Of a stretch of 64,000 nt of DNA, positions 34,990 to 47,700 are shown piece after piece. The translations under genes were made by a program, and so were the position numbers. The number at the start of each line of letters is the position of its first letter. Position 1 is the stretch's first letter. Origin of the DNA: Distichodus sexfasciatus (taxonomy: Eukaryota; Chordata; Actinopteri; Characiformes; Distichodontidae); the NCBI GenBank assembly GCA_032718565.1, contig JAVGVS010000096.1, forward strand, positions 864,228 to 928,227. The letters run 5' to 3'. The notes beneath the pieces are model-generated. The model searched no databases. It worked only from the letters and a program-made list of their open reading frames with translations, and was not told where the DNA came from.

Positions 34990-37140
34990 TGGAACTGGCT
35001 CCTTGGACGTGATCTGGATTTATTTGTGCTCAGTTTTTTTTTCTGCGAGACTGTATGTAAAATAGCCTGTTATAACGCCGTTCTTATTAATGTTTTGGGG
35101 GTTTTTCTTGGGTGCGCTTGGTAATGTTTTTTTCGGCCGCATCCTTTTCATGCAGAAACTTGGCTACAAAGTGTAACTGTTGCAAGTAAAACCTCTCTAT
35201 TATATGATTTAGACAGTAACTAAAAAAACAAACAAACAAAACTTGCCGGGGAATGTTTGCTTGTCTGTATTAAAACTATAAATAGCCTACAACTGCTTTG
35301 TTTTAAAGACTAGAAGACTCATTTGTAAGTATGACTTTTGGCTGGACTTTTCAGAGGGCATCGTTTGACGCCTCGTTGAAGTTCATTGATTCTCTAAATC
35401 AGTGCAGTGTCGGTGTAGAATCAACGTTTTGGTTTCACCGGTGATCTTTTGTTATTGCGATTGTTTTGCGTTTTATTTAATAAGACATTTATTTTATAAG
35501 ACATGTCGCTTAGGGTATATGGAGCTCAGTAGACTGTATACGTATAAATTGCATGTCATTATTTCATTTGTAAACGCATAATTTTATTTAGCATTTTGCT
35601 TTTTTTTATTGTCTGCCGTCTGTAATTCTGGTCGTTGGAATTGGAATCTTGGAATTATGTCAGTCCGCGTAAATGTCACGTCTGAGATTTACATTAGTTT
35701 GGACGTTTTGATGACTGACTTTGTAGACAGGATCTGACTTGAAAGCATCCCGCAACGTCCCTGTACGTGCGTGTAGGGAGTGTGTATATGTAAAACCAGT
35801 GTCCTACTTTACGCATGTGGATTAAATGCTGTCATGGTTGTTGGAGATGGAAGTCCGTGGACAGATGTTGCTATTTTGTGACGTTTTCTTCCTGTTTGCG
35901 GACTTGATCTGTGGGTTAACATCTACAGATGACGTCTGTCATAACATGACCTGCAGACATAGTATTTTTCATTCTACCAACTGCTGGAACTAAGGGGGCA
36001 AAGCTCTTTCATTTTAAGAATGCATGCCTTAGGATAACCCAGAAATACTTGAATTTTCTCTGTGATAACATTTTGAGCAGAATGAGCAAGAATAAATATA
36101 TAAATATATAAATATGCATTATCTCTAACATATAACATATATCGTCAATTGTCTTTTTATAATTAGGAATACACCATCATTGCTCTTTTATGTAGATATA
36201 ATGATCTAAGGGATCCAAAATCGCATGCCATACTCCCATATCATCGGCTTTAGAAGTGGGAAACCACGTTTCACACCCCGATCAATGCAGTCAACAGATG
36301 ATGAGGTCACCACGAGATCAGACTAACTTAATTGATCTAAATGAAACAGATCGCATCCTGAAACTTTGATCTCCAAAGGCTGAGACTCTTCCTCCATATC
36401 AGTATAGCCCACAACAAAGGAGCATGACTGCACCACTGGCTAAATGTGATGGCTTGGATCTGCTGGATCTAAGGAACTGTTTCATTCATTGTCCTTTTTT
36501 GACTGCTGAGAGCCACTCTTTTCTGCTCGAACCTTTGAGGTATCTGCTTTGAGTTCATTGCTGTACTGTATGATTGTTCTCTCTTCTCTGTGATCTGGTT
36601 GTTGACCTCATGTTTTGATATGATACACAGCCTATACACTGAAGTACAATGAAGACTCTCTGACTCCTGAATGGTAATGTCGGCCTGCTACTTGGTGTAT
36701 TATTTTACATGGCATTTGAAGGACGCATTTTATTTAGAGGAATGCATTGCCCTGCTTGGAGATCACGCTATAATGTGTAGGAACATCTGATGTTCTACCC
36801 ACTACATCCTTCTCTTTTTGACCTCATAATCGCCTAATGCAGTACTACTGTAGGAAGCTATGAGTCAGGTGCGATGCTTTTTTTGCAAAGAACAGACGTA
36901 GGAGTGTAACAATATTGATATTTTACAGTATGTATGTAGACTCTATATGATTTATTACTGAAATAAAAGGAGGAAACATTATTTATAGATTTTCTCAATG
37001 TAATATTAGATACTACATTTGAATGCTTATTCATTTAGGCCATATATGCAGAGAGAGAAGAAGCTGTTCCAGTTGTCAAATATATTTTTGTATTGACAGT
37101 GTCAATTTTAATCAATACAATACAATGTCTTATTTTCCCT
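34990..37140. other. Flank immediately upstream of the promoter-like region
   Basis: Unique sequence dense in stop codons, no frame over 60 codons on either strand and no recognisable transposon. It may contain promoter-proximal regulation or a divergent non-coding transcript, but nothing in the sequence proves it. Confidence 0.5.
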
Positions 37141-39312
37141 CTGAATTAAATATTTTCAGTTTTGTATTAATATCGGAATTCTAAATTAAGAGACACTCTA
37201 CAATATGTATATACTATACAATATGTATTATGTATGTATTCTGAATATATGTTTTAGCAAATTTAATATGTTGTCTGAGGATTTTAATTTGATTTAAGCT
37301 GTGAAAAGCTAACCACAGTACATGTTTTAGCAGTGACGACTGATAGCAGTCTCTGAACAGTTGTAGGTTGTTGGGTTAAATATCCTTAAGACCAGTAAAA
37401 ATTAACATACATAGCTAACCATTTTAATAAAAAGAATACACCGCTGTCAATTTTATATGCTGTAGACTGAGGATAATTCATCCTTTTGGATGGATTTACA
37501 ATCTGCCAAATGCCTGCACATTTCAGACTCTTCTGTTCAGATTCTTACATTTTTTTGCTCTAAATGAAAAGTGTTTTAGATGTCCAAAAATGCAAGTGTG
37601 TGTGTGTGTGTGTTGTTGGCTGTGGAGTTTTTGGCTGTTACAGGTTTTAGGTATTTTTCCCTAAAAGAAAAAGCATTTGTCTTATTTTTGGCTTTTTGAG
37701 GACATTTTTCGAGTAAGGATGGGTTGTCATAACTAAATAATGAGTCAAAAGATTTATTCTTGGCTACTGAAGTTAAGGTGATGATGATGAGAGCTAGTTG
37801 TAGTATTATTAAAAGCTAGTAAATGTAGAAGTTTATAGAAGTGCCTCACAGAAATAGTAAGACATTTGTGTGTGTAGGTGTAATTGGTATATTTCTTTTT
37901 AACAATCTAGGTCAGTTCATTTATATCACTGAGCATATACTTTTTTTTTTAAACCCCAAAAGTCAAACCACATCACAAAAATGTTCTCTTCCATAATCTA
38001 CACCATTTCATTATTCTGGTTCCGGAGTTAAAACCTAAAACGTGAAACTTAAACCTAAATCCATACATTTGTATTTTGGAAGCCATGCATACAAACAAGG
38101 TTTGCAAACAGAAAAAAGCATATACTTGATGAAAAGTTCAATATGTTTGGTGAAGATTTTATTCATACAGATAATGTTTGAAGAAAAACACCTACTGTGC
38201 TTTTGAGAAGGCCTGCACCAGTTTTCTAACTAAAACAGTTGCACTTAAGTCTCATGTCTTTCCAGCCGTATTAGTAGGTGGTAGCACAAATATTCCTTCG
38301 ACTTGCATGCAGAACACAGCTTCTAATTCTGTTTACCGTAAATACAAACTCATGGAAAAACATTAGAACCCTCAAGGTCTTAAATAAAACTGTATGCGTT
38401 TAATATATCTTGTACAAACACTGAAATGTTTTTTTCCATTCCTATGAAGTTCCTTGGAATCCACTGCTTGCTACTAAACTGGGACAAAAGTCTCCATGAA
38501 ACCACTCCAGGGCACAATAATTGAATGCAAGTTATTTGCACGACCGCCATGAAACCACATATTGTTGGAATTAAGATTGGGCGCCTTGTAGGAAATTTCT
38601 TACGCCGTACAAACTCTGTGTTTCTCTCTTTCAGACAGCACACACGTTAGTAAATCTGTAAACTAACCAGATTTTGCTGAAACAAGATTCAAATGGATTT
38701 CTGTTTATGAAACGCCTCCAGCAGTCTTGTTGCTATTACTTTAGATTTTCATCTAATGCCTGCCTAGATGCTATTACAAAGCTACTTTCATCAAAATGTA
38801 CAATGATGAATATATGGCCCGTAGCTTTGAGAAAGGCCAAAAGCATGATGTGAAAACAGTCTGAAACCATACCATGAAAGTAAGTATAGCATCATGTAAA
38901 GAAAAGAGAAACTTTTTTTGTTTTAGCTGTGAACAGTTAACCACAGTACATGTTTTAGCAGTATGACTGATAGCAGTCTCTGAACAGTTGTAGGTTGTTG
39001 GGTTAAAGACCAGTAAAAATGAACACTGAATACTGAATTGAATATTTTTGAATAGTTTTGTATTAATATCGGAATTCTAAATTAAGAGACACTCTACAAT
39101 ATGAATATACTATACAATATGTATTATGTATGTATTCTGTTGTTGGGTTAAAGACCAGTAAAAATGAACATACATAGCTAACCATTTTAATAAAAAGAAT
39201 ACACCGCTATCCATTTTATATGCTGTAGACTGAGGATAATTCATCCTTTTGGATGTCTTTACAATCTGTCAAATGCCAAAAGCATCATGTAAAGAAAAGA
39301 GAAACATTTTTT
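37141..39312 (+). repeat. Rearranged local duplication
   Basis: Three blocks at 37141-37242 (A), 37302-37380 (B) and 37389-37510 (C) recur downstream at high identity as B (38926-39007), the start of C (39008-39021), A (39054-39139), then B-end plus C (39140-39272). A smaller repeat, GCATCATGTAAAGAAAAGAG, occurs at 38890 and 39284. Orientation is the same throughout. No transposon ends are visible, so a replication-type rearrangement is likely. Confidence 0.85.
37584..37611. repeat. (GT)n microsatellite
   Basis: About nine GT units ending in GTTGTTGG. Confidence 0.9.
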
Positions 39313-40130
39313 TTGTTTTTAATTTGCACAGTGACATCTTGTTAACTTTGTGATGCTTCAATTGACTCCCATCCTGACTAGATCTAAATAACATTTATAA
39401 CCTCTTTCTTGATATCAGGAAGAAAAGACAAATCTCTTTTAGCTTCTGTAAAAGCATTGTATCCTCATATAAAGAAGTGTCTTCATAAAGCCAAATGAAT
39501 CTTAACAAATAATTTTGGGACCTATTTTGAGTTCTGGCATCCACCTAGAAACCTGCCCAAACACAAATACACACAAAAATGAAATACACACACCATATTT
39601 GTATCGTCATGTGCTATTTAACACAGTGTGTATGCAATTGTATTACTTGTAATAGCACTATTGCACTGCCAAATGACTCGTTTGTAAAGTGTAACACTTC
39701 CAAAAGCAATATGCCACAACATATTGTGTAACAATGAATAAGTGACAAGTGTAAAATTTAACACATTTGCAAAAATAAGTCAAAAAGCTTTAAAAACAAG
39801 CTTTAAAAGATGAATATTAATAAAGATCTTCTGCAAAATAGCCATGCTTTAAGGAATACATGTATCATTGCATTACATGTATTTGACGTGACGCTGACCT
39901 GACCATAGTTCTAACAGAGACAGAAATTATTGTTTTATTGCATTGCTCAAGTTCAACAATAAAGAAGGCCAGACTTTTAGTGAAACTTTTCTGGGTATTC
40001 TGATAAATATACCCCTTGTCTTTAACTGTTGTGTTCCACCTTGACGTCCAACAGAACTGTAGTGGTATATTATCTTAAGATGTCTTTATGTTAATATTAA
40101 GATGTATTTGCTTAATATTATTTACAGTAG

Positions 40131-40470
40131 GGCGGCACAGTGGCGCAGTGGTTGGCACTGCCGCCTCACAGCGAGAAGTTCCTGGGTCAGCCGTTGGTCC
40201 TTTGTGTTTGTCGGCTCTCCCTGTGTTCGCGTGGCTTTCCTCCGGGTGCTCCGGTTTTCTCCCACAGTTCAAAAGCATGCAATATACAGTAAGTTAATTA
40301 GCGAAATTAACCCACCCCGTAGGGTGTGAGGGTGTATGCCTTGTGGTGTATTGGCGCCTGCCCAGGGTTGGCCCCCGCCTTGCGCTTGTAGGTTCCTGGG
40401 ACAGGCTCTAATCCCCCCGCAACTCCAATTGGCATTAAGAAGTTTGGATAATGAATGAATGAATGAATGA
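40131..40470 (+). mobile_element. tRNA-derived SINE with (TGAA)n tail, copy 1
   Basis: The head GGCGGCACAGTGGCGCAGTG with GTTCCTGGGTC carries degenerate pol III A and B boxes. The body includes TCTCCCTGTGTTCGCGTGG and CTCCGGTTTTCTCCCACAG, and the tail is (ATGA)n. Flanks ATTATTTACAGTAG (40117-40130) and ATTATTTAAAGTAG (40471-40484) form a 14-bp target duplication with one mismatch, as expected for retroposition. Confidence 0.92.
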
Positions 40471-42603
40471 ATTATTTAAAGTAGACGTTGTCACAAAATA
40501 GTTTTGCATATTACCAAGCTAGTCCAAGCTAACGAGTCAAAAGTGACAGCAGCATGGAAAAACTTTCTCTAAGGAAATATGAAGAAACCTTGAAAGAAAC
40601 AAAGATTCAGATGGGAAGAGCATCCTCCTAAGTGTGAATGTATTACAAAAGATTTCAGTCGTTAGATTGTCCAATTAGAGATCAAGACGCCGCTGCAAGT
40701 TTCAGATAACAAGGCCTCTAAAAAAACTGAGGTAGAACCAGTTGGGCCAGTCTGGTCTGATCTGAGAAGTCTGATTGGTACAGCAGGGAATCCACTGGGT
40801 CTCTACAAGGCTCTCTCTCTCTCTCTCAGTAGTCCATCACATCAGATGATGGATGATGACATTTCTCCTTATTATCTGTGTACCTTTTGATGACTAGAGT
40901 CCAAGCCTTGATTTTTTTTATTTAATTTTATTTTATTTTTTGCATATAGGTATGTGAAATTGAGTCTACATCTGTGTGGCATGAATTGTTTATGACGGTC
41001 TCTTCCAGTTGTTGGTGATGTTTTTGGTAGATAATTGAAGCACTCGCCCTGTGCATTGCAGCTCCAAATGAAGTTGTCCATAAAAGGCTTGCCATTGGAG
41101 GCGCCCTTGAGACATTCTGACCATGGCCGAACAGTCTGTGTTGTGTTTCATTTGATTATAGTCAGTCTGTTTGGTCCAGCAGTGAGAACAGTCGGCCTTT
41201 ACAGGATTCTGGTGATGCAAATTACAGCTAAAGTAGTCATTTTAAACTTAACTGGCTCAGTTATAGCAAAGAAAACCCATTGACAAGTTGATTATGATTT
41301 CTTATTATAGTGTCTTTTTAAAAAGCAACCCAATGAGAAAGACTATAAGAACAAAAACACAAGAAGTACTGTTAAATCTGAAGAGCTTTGGTGGAGTGTA
41401 TATGGAGATTTCTTACTGGAAAACCAAAAGATGTCTTCAATCCACATTTTCTTCTCTGTACTGGTTCCTGATACCCAATATGTGTTGGGAGAATGATCCA
41501 AATTACTGTATAATAACGTTCCATGATGAGTTACGACTGAAACCCAATGTCTTATTGCTGACACAGCTATCTAGGTTGTCTCTCAACTTGGCATTTCAAT
41601 TATTTTGCCTGCAAGAACGAGTGGAAAAAGCATTTAAAATTCATTACAGTAGAATTACAGAGTTCAGCTTCTGATTCATCATAGCATGAATCCTATTCAA
41701 ACGAAGTAGACCTATAGTAATAATAGTACAGTGCGGGTGTTGTATATTAGACTTTTTCTTTAGTGCGGAGATATGATATGGAATCATGTGACCCCACTAT
41801 CGTTTGGCTTTAGGAGTAAGTACACTCAATGAATGCAGTACTGTTCTTTGCCCTCCCATATTTATGTATCCCATGTGTCTTTTATTGCACATCGCTACAG
41901 AAAGCAAACAGAGAGAGAGATAGTAAATCATAGTAATTCTTTATTATTTAAAATACAGAAAATAAAAGCAGAAAATGTAGGCACTTTTGTGTCTGATTTG
42001 AATGAAAAGGTTCTCAATTGTTCTGCCTCACACCTCTTTCCTACCTCCCTTCCTTGCCAACATTCAGCATGAGTCATGATCTTTCTAGCCACAAATGAGA
42101 AAGAGTCTCAACAGTATTCAAACAAATCTGTCATAATTAAAAATGTTGTAAAAATCATAGCACATTTTGAATTGGAATCAGTAGTCTTTGGTCTGACTCT
42201 AACATTGACAACAAGCCTGCCAAATGACATGCTATGAATATTGCATGAAACAATCTTTGGATACTCTGACACATGAGTCTACATAAATTGGGGCAATTCA
42301 ACTAAAAAACTAAATACATAATTTACTGTAGTTTTTTAGGCAATATTATTGTTTTGTCTTTAACACACACACTCTCAGATTTTACACTTCATATTGCATT
42401 GCGGTTTTATATGTTTTTACTTCTGTACTTCTTGTAGGTGCTTGCATTTGAACACTTTTTTTAATGATAGTAAAATGTACAGGCGTACTAATAGCTCCTC
42501 TGGCATGTGGAGGAAAATTCAGTGACCCAGATGATTCAACTGAATGCAAAAGTCACAATGGAAGTGCCAAAGCCACATCACAAATGCAAAAGCCACAACA
42601 TGT

Positions 42604-42630
42604 TGGGTCAGTTGGTAGTGCAATGGTTAT
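42604..42630 (+). repeat. Head-only remnant of the GGGGCAGTTGG SINE family
   Basis: GGGTCAGTTGGTAGTGCAAT and GGTTAT match the first bases of the SINE, after which the similarity stops. Confidence 0.5.
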
Positions 42631-44498
42631 TTTTATTATGTAGTCTGACTGGTGATTTGACAACACTGGGTCTCATTCACCAGTAAGTTTTCTCTTAAAT
42701 TTGCTCTTCAGAAAGTTATGACATTTAAATATTATAACATAACACAATTAGCACAAACAGGGATACAATAGAGTTTACGTAAGAGTGCTCTTCAGCAATC
42801 CTAAATGAGAAACCACTGGTAAATGTCAGCATCTTGAAAACTTTTTTTTTCTCAAGAACTGTTTGTGAATGAGGCCCGTGAATGAGATTCTTCAGATCCC
42901 AAGTGCCACCCCCCATGACACTTTTACAAAAATGCTCAAACCCAACGAATGTCATGTTACATTCGACCAACCCTGGACTTCATCAAATGGAAGTCTTGTT
43001 CGCCTGCCAATTTTCCTTTTGTGTTTACACAGGGCCCCGAGATGGAGAATATTAATCAGTCCCCGCAATGGAGAGTGGCAGGGGCCAGGTCTCCCCATAC
43101 TAATGTGTTTGCGAATTGTGGCTTGGAACAGCAAGATAGCCACATCAACCCAAATCATCCCCCCAAAAAAACTCCCCTGATGGAAAGCCCCCCTTCCCTC
43201 CCTCTCCGTATCCCATCTACTTCATTAAAAATCACTGATCTCTTGCTTAGCAGATTGCTGTCCTCTGGCTCAGGATACTTTTTGGCACGGTTCGCCAGGG
43301 AAGCATCAAGGGGGAAAGGGAGGAGGAAAAAAAACACCTCCTCGGGAATGACCTGGAGGTGTCCCACATAGAGCGGTCATAATGAAGACCGGGGCGTTCT
43401 GGGAGCTTTAAGCTCAGCGAGATGTAATAGGGCTGAGGGGGAGGTCTATTCAAAGCCCTTACTGAAAAGAGGAGTGCAGGGAAAGAGGAGAGTCCTATGG
43501 GGCGTAGAGGCCAAGCGGCAGACTGCAGGAGTCCAACGCCGTCCCTCGTCCCTATGTCAAAATGCTTGTATGTGCTGATCTGCCCTTCAGCACTGTTTGT
43601 CCTTCAGACGGTACGCTCGCAGACTGAATTTCTAAACGGAACAGCAGTCAGGCTCATTCTCTGTTCACCGTTATTAGCTCGCTTTAATAGAGCTTTATAT
43701 GATTTGACTTGTTTTCTTTGAATCTGCTTTAAAACAGGCGTTGAAGAGAATCAATTTCTGTTTTAATGCTCTTAAAATAACATCGCTGCATCGCCGGGTG
43801 ACTTTAATGTGGTTTAAAGCGGCTTTAATGTGGTTTTTTTAGCACCCGTGTTCATTGTTCTCATGAGAGTGTCTCATTTCCACACACTGCCTTACACTCC
43901 CCCACACTTCCCCCACACACTCTATAATGTCTTGCTATCTTAGCGCCTATCTTTCCACTGACTTCCATAATTACTTGATCTAAATAACACTGCACCTAAC
44001 CATAACTTTTTAGACTTTATTTTTTTTTTTTTTCCTTTTTAATGACCAATGCTCACATTCAAAACCTAACAAGTCATTTACTGTAAACCCAGATTTCGTT
44101 TTTTCAATAATGTTATTAGTGTTGATTATTTAATCTCTTACGTTTTGTAAAAAAAACTGACCTCATTCCTACAGCGAATTAGTCGTTTGAACTATCTGGC
44201 TGAACAGATACAATGTAATGATCATGTTAAGTAGAGATCACTTATAATGTTATGTTCCTGTTCGAGAGCGGCGGGGTGTCATTGAACTTTGAACTTGAAC
44301 ACGAGCTGCGAAACGCCCGTGGAGGATTCACAAGAAGCCATGTGAAGAGAGGCTGTGGCTTTCAGAAGCTTTGTTGCAGCACATTGAACAGTCAGTATTT
44401 GTGGAAAACTTGCAGAAAAACTTTTATTACGTGAAATATCGGTCCAGTGACAAAGCGTCGACTAAAGTCAATTTAATGTTTTTATTGCTGAAGTTGTA

Positions 44499-44547
44499 AC
44501 ACCTGTTGTAACAGGTGTCTTTTGATTAAGATGCTGTTAATCAAAAG
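44499..44547. repeat. Two adjacent perfect hairpins
   Basis: ACACCTGTT-GT-AACAGGTGT (44499-44518) is followed without a gap by CTTTTGATTAA-GATGCTG-TTAATCAAAAG (44519-44547). Neither is followed by the T-run of a terminator and no gene is near. Confidence 0.8.
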
Positions 44548-44900
44548 TTAAACTTAAACTGTTTAGTTTTATGTGATGAAAAAACTTAAACGGGTTAAGG
44601 CAACGGTTTCCACACGATTTTCTAGTAAAGTCAACTAGTTTGGGTTTAGAGTGCACCTAACACACACACATTCACACAAACACACACCCCTTGGGCACCA
44701 GACTGTAGCAGTGGAAATGTATAGGTTTTGAATATAGGTGACAACAGTAGATTCCTCCCAGTAGACATCTCACGTCGATGACTCACTAGGGAAATTTGGA
44801 TGAATGCAAGCCAGACATCACCATCCTGTGCAAAATGTGTGCCTAATAGAAAAACTGAAATGGCTTCACAGTCGCCACTTAATTCAGGGGTGGAATCAGT

Positions 44901-45130
44901 GAGTGATTATTTGTCATTGTGAACACACCACAGCACAGTATTCAGTGCACCACAACAAAATGGGACCTCTGCATTTGACCCATCCATGATGGAGCAGTGG
45001 GAAGCTTTTTGGCAGTGACCGGGGAGCAGCATATGAGTACCTTGGTGATACCTTTACCGGTCAGGAATTTGAACCGGCATCGCTCCAATCACAGGGCCAT
45101 CTCCCTGGCCGTTACACTACCAACTCCCCC
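44901..45130 (-). mobile_element. tRNA-derived SINE, GGGGCAGTTGG family
   Basis: Minus-strand copy from GAGTGATTATTTGTCATTGT to ACACTACCAACTCCCCC. The central part is slightly shortened around 45030. Confidence 0.88.
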
Positions 45131-45427
45131 TGTGAATACTTCATTACTACTCAGTACGAATGAGTACTTAAAATCTGTACTCAAACTGAAGTTCTGCTTC
45201 ATTACTGCCTTATTACTCAACTACTAGTTCACTAGTTAAAACAATTCAGGGTACTAGTTACTTTCATGTTTAATACATTATTAAAAGTAGGTATTGCAGC
45301 ATCAAATGAATATAAATATAACAGCAATGTCTTATCACATCACTGCTATTTCACCAAAAGGAAACTGAGTAAAATCATTCAATCACAGTAATTATTTTAA
45401 ATTATGCTTAGCACTATGTGAAAAGGT

Positions 45428-45478
45428 GTGTATATATATATATATATTTTTTTTTTCTTTTCTTTTTTTTCTTTTAAA
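45428..45478. repeat. (TA)n followed by a T-rich tract
   Basis: Roughly nine TA units pass into a run of T interrupted by single C. Confidence 0.9.
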
Positions 45479-46600
45479 TGATGGCACTAGACTTTAGTGT
45501 TTTGTCCTGGCTTTTTGCCAGGTTAATTAGCCTAAACAAGTCAACGATGCTTAAAACAACTACATACAAATAGCTGTAAATTGGTTGATAGCTTTTATTG
45601 GCTACAAAAACGCAGATGAGAGACTTGGATATCATTCACACTGCAGCCTGGAAACCGTATGGATCTACTGTTCATGTTTAACTTGCTCTGGCAGGTTCGA
45701 TTAGGTCTGGTGATGCCAGGGGTAATTTGAAGGCATGCTTAATAGTGAATTATGATTTTAAAGGTAGTAAAATAGATCACTTAGTGTAATGCATGCTTAA
45801 ATAAATAAATGATCATAAAAGAACACGACTTAATAACAGTAATGGGGGACTTCTAATTCATTACCTCCAACTCTGTTACTGGGACAGGGTGAGACATGTT
45901 GTGGTATTTTCCAATGTTCAACCTCCACTCTTGATTCGGTCTGGTTTTTATGTGGCTTTGCATTTGCCAACATTATTGTTTCAGCAGGCAGCATTTCCCA
46001 AGATGAACCCGCAGCCATTATTTAGAGACACTAAATTAATTGGCGAATCCCTCGCATGCTCGGAGACGCGAGTAGATCTGCATAATCAATTACACAGCGA
46101 GGGCCGACGCCAGAGAAACTTTGGAGGAATGTCTGCTCCATGACAATGGCTGAATTGTGGAGAGCTGAGGCAATTCTTCAGGGAGAAACTCGGTTAATAC
46201 TTAGTTGCCTTGTGGTCTGACAGGGTTGTTCAGAATTTAGCGTGGGGTGACAGCTTCATGAACTTGGGTGACTATTCGTCTTGTTCTTTTAAGCTCAGTG
46301 CAATATATATTGCAAGCGCTAGAGGCCCAATAAGTAGGTGTATTTTTTGATGGATTAAACTTGAAAGGCACAAGTTATTATTCATTCTGAGCAATATTTG
46401 CGTACATTTAAACACCATCATGTCATCACGTAAGTCACTCGATTGTGTCGAATGTTGTAAGTCTTGACCACTAAACAGCAACTAATTCAATTTCAATTTC
46501 CCAACAAAAATGTATCACAAAAAATAATTTCTGACAATGACTCTGATGTGTCAGTTTTATTAGTGGTTTGGTTATGAGTGTTTTCAGTATGTTGACACAG

Positions 46601-46832
46601 GGGCAGCGTAACGGTTTCAGCGTTCGCCCCATGATCGGAAGGTCGCGCTTCAAATCCCATAACCGGTTAAGGTGCCACCGAGGTACTCCTGAGCAAGGAA
46701 CATCCACAAGCACTGCTCCCTGGGCTCTGCCCATGCTAGCTGCTCACTGCTCCTTCACGGATGAGTCAAATACAGAGGTCACATTTCGTTATGTGCTGTG
46801 TTGTGTTCTCAATGACAAATAATCACACATTT
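46601..46832 (+). mobile_element. tRNA-derived SINE, GGGGCAGTTGG family
   Basis: Plus-strand copy from GGGCAGCGTAACGGTTTCAG to CAATGACAAATAATCACACA. The B-box region reads GCGCTTCAAATCCC, diverged from consensus. Confidence 0.9.
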
Positions 46833-47587
46833 CTAGATCAGACCAAGAAAAGTTTAACACATTTATTAGAAAAATACATTCCAATACAATTACATATACA
46901 ATACATTAAAAAAGCACAAAAATCCAGAAATATAATAATTACTCTTATTGTTTTTTAATCATAAAAACAGAATGTACGTGTGCCGTATATGAGTACTATG
47001 CAATATGTATATGTAAATGTAAATTGTTTTGAGAAAGAAAATAAGCGTTAAACTTAAAGACACAGAAATGGTTTCTAGAAATCTGAGAAGCAGATTTTTT
47101 AAAATTTTGCTATCTATGTCTAACCCACAAAATGTACATCAGGAAACCCAACGGAGAACATTATGCCTTTATGGTCACTGGCTATATAGCTACATATGCA
47201 ACAGGGTGCAATACACTGTGTGTCGTGACATTTTGCTTTCATTACCATCATTAAAATTATTTGTGATTTGTACCACAGCAGCCCGTCTGCTGGTTACTAC
47301 AAGATGGGATGACCTTTGTTGACCTGTCTCATCAATAAACTGGTTGGCCAACACCCTGTGAGTGGTTCATATTTTTGTCATTCATTCATAGTAGGTTAAG
47401 GGTCAAGGTCTTGATGTTCCACAGACGCCAATAAAAATGGGGGAACAAAAATCCAAAATTGGGATCCACTAGTGTGTTCAGAATTTCCTGGTAATGACTT
47501 AATATTTAAAACTGCACATAATTCCTTGTGATGTATGTTAGGAATGTTTTGGCTCATTGATGTACAGTTCATTAATTCATCGCTTGT

Positions 47588-47700
47588 TAGCTGCCCACTG
47601 TTCCTTCACGGATGGGTTAAATGCAGAGGTCACATTTCGTTGTGGTGCTCTGTGTGCTGAGCTGTGATGTGTTCACAATGACAAATAATCACTCATTTTA
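47588..47700 (+). mobile_element. 5'-truncated SINE, GGGGCAGTTGG family
   Basis: Only the 3' half is present, from TTAGCTGCCCACTGTTCCTT to GACAAATAATCACTCATTTT. 5' truncation is a common outcome of retroposition. Confidence 0.82.

Larger units (their letters stand above)
40490..44890. other. Upstream flank, no gene
   Basis: Unique sequence. A 128-codon plus-strand frame at 41288-41674 and several frames at 42869-43453 on both strands lack known motifs. A SINE head remnant and the paired hairpins are listed separately. Confidence 0.6.

Noticed and set aside
41288..41674. 128-codon plus-strand frame and an opposing 73-codon frame, checked as a possible second transposase
   Set aside because: No helix-turn-helix, no DDE motif and no inverted repeats nearby.
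46601..46680. tRNA-like sequence considered as a tRNA gene
   Set aside because: It is the head of a SINE. The B box is diverged, the cloverleaf does not close, and it continues into the SINE body.
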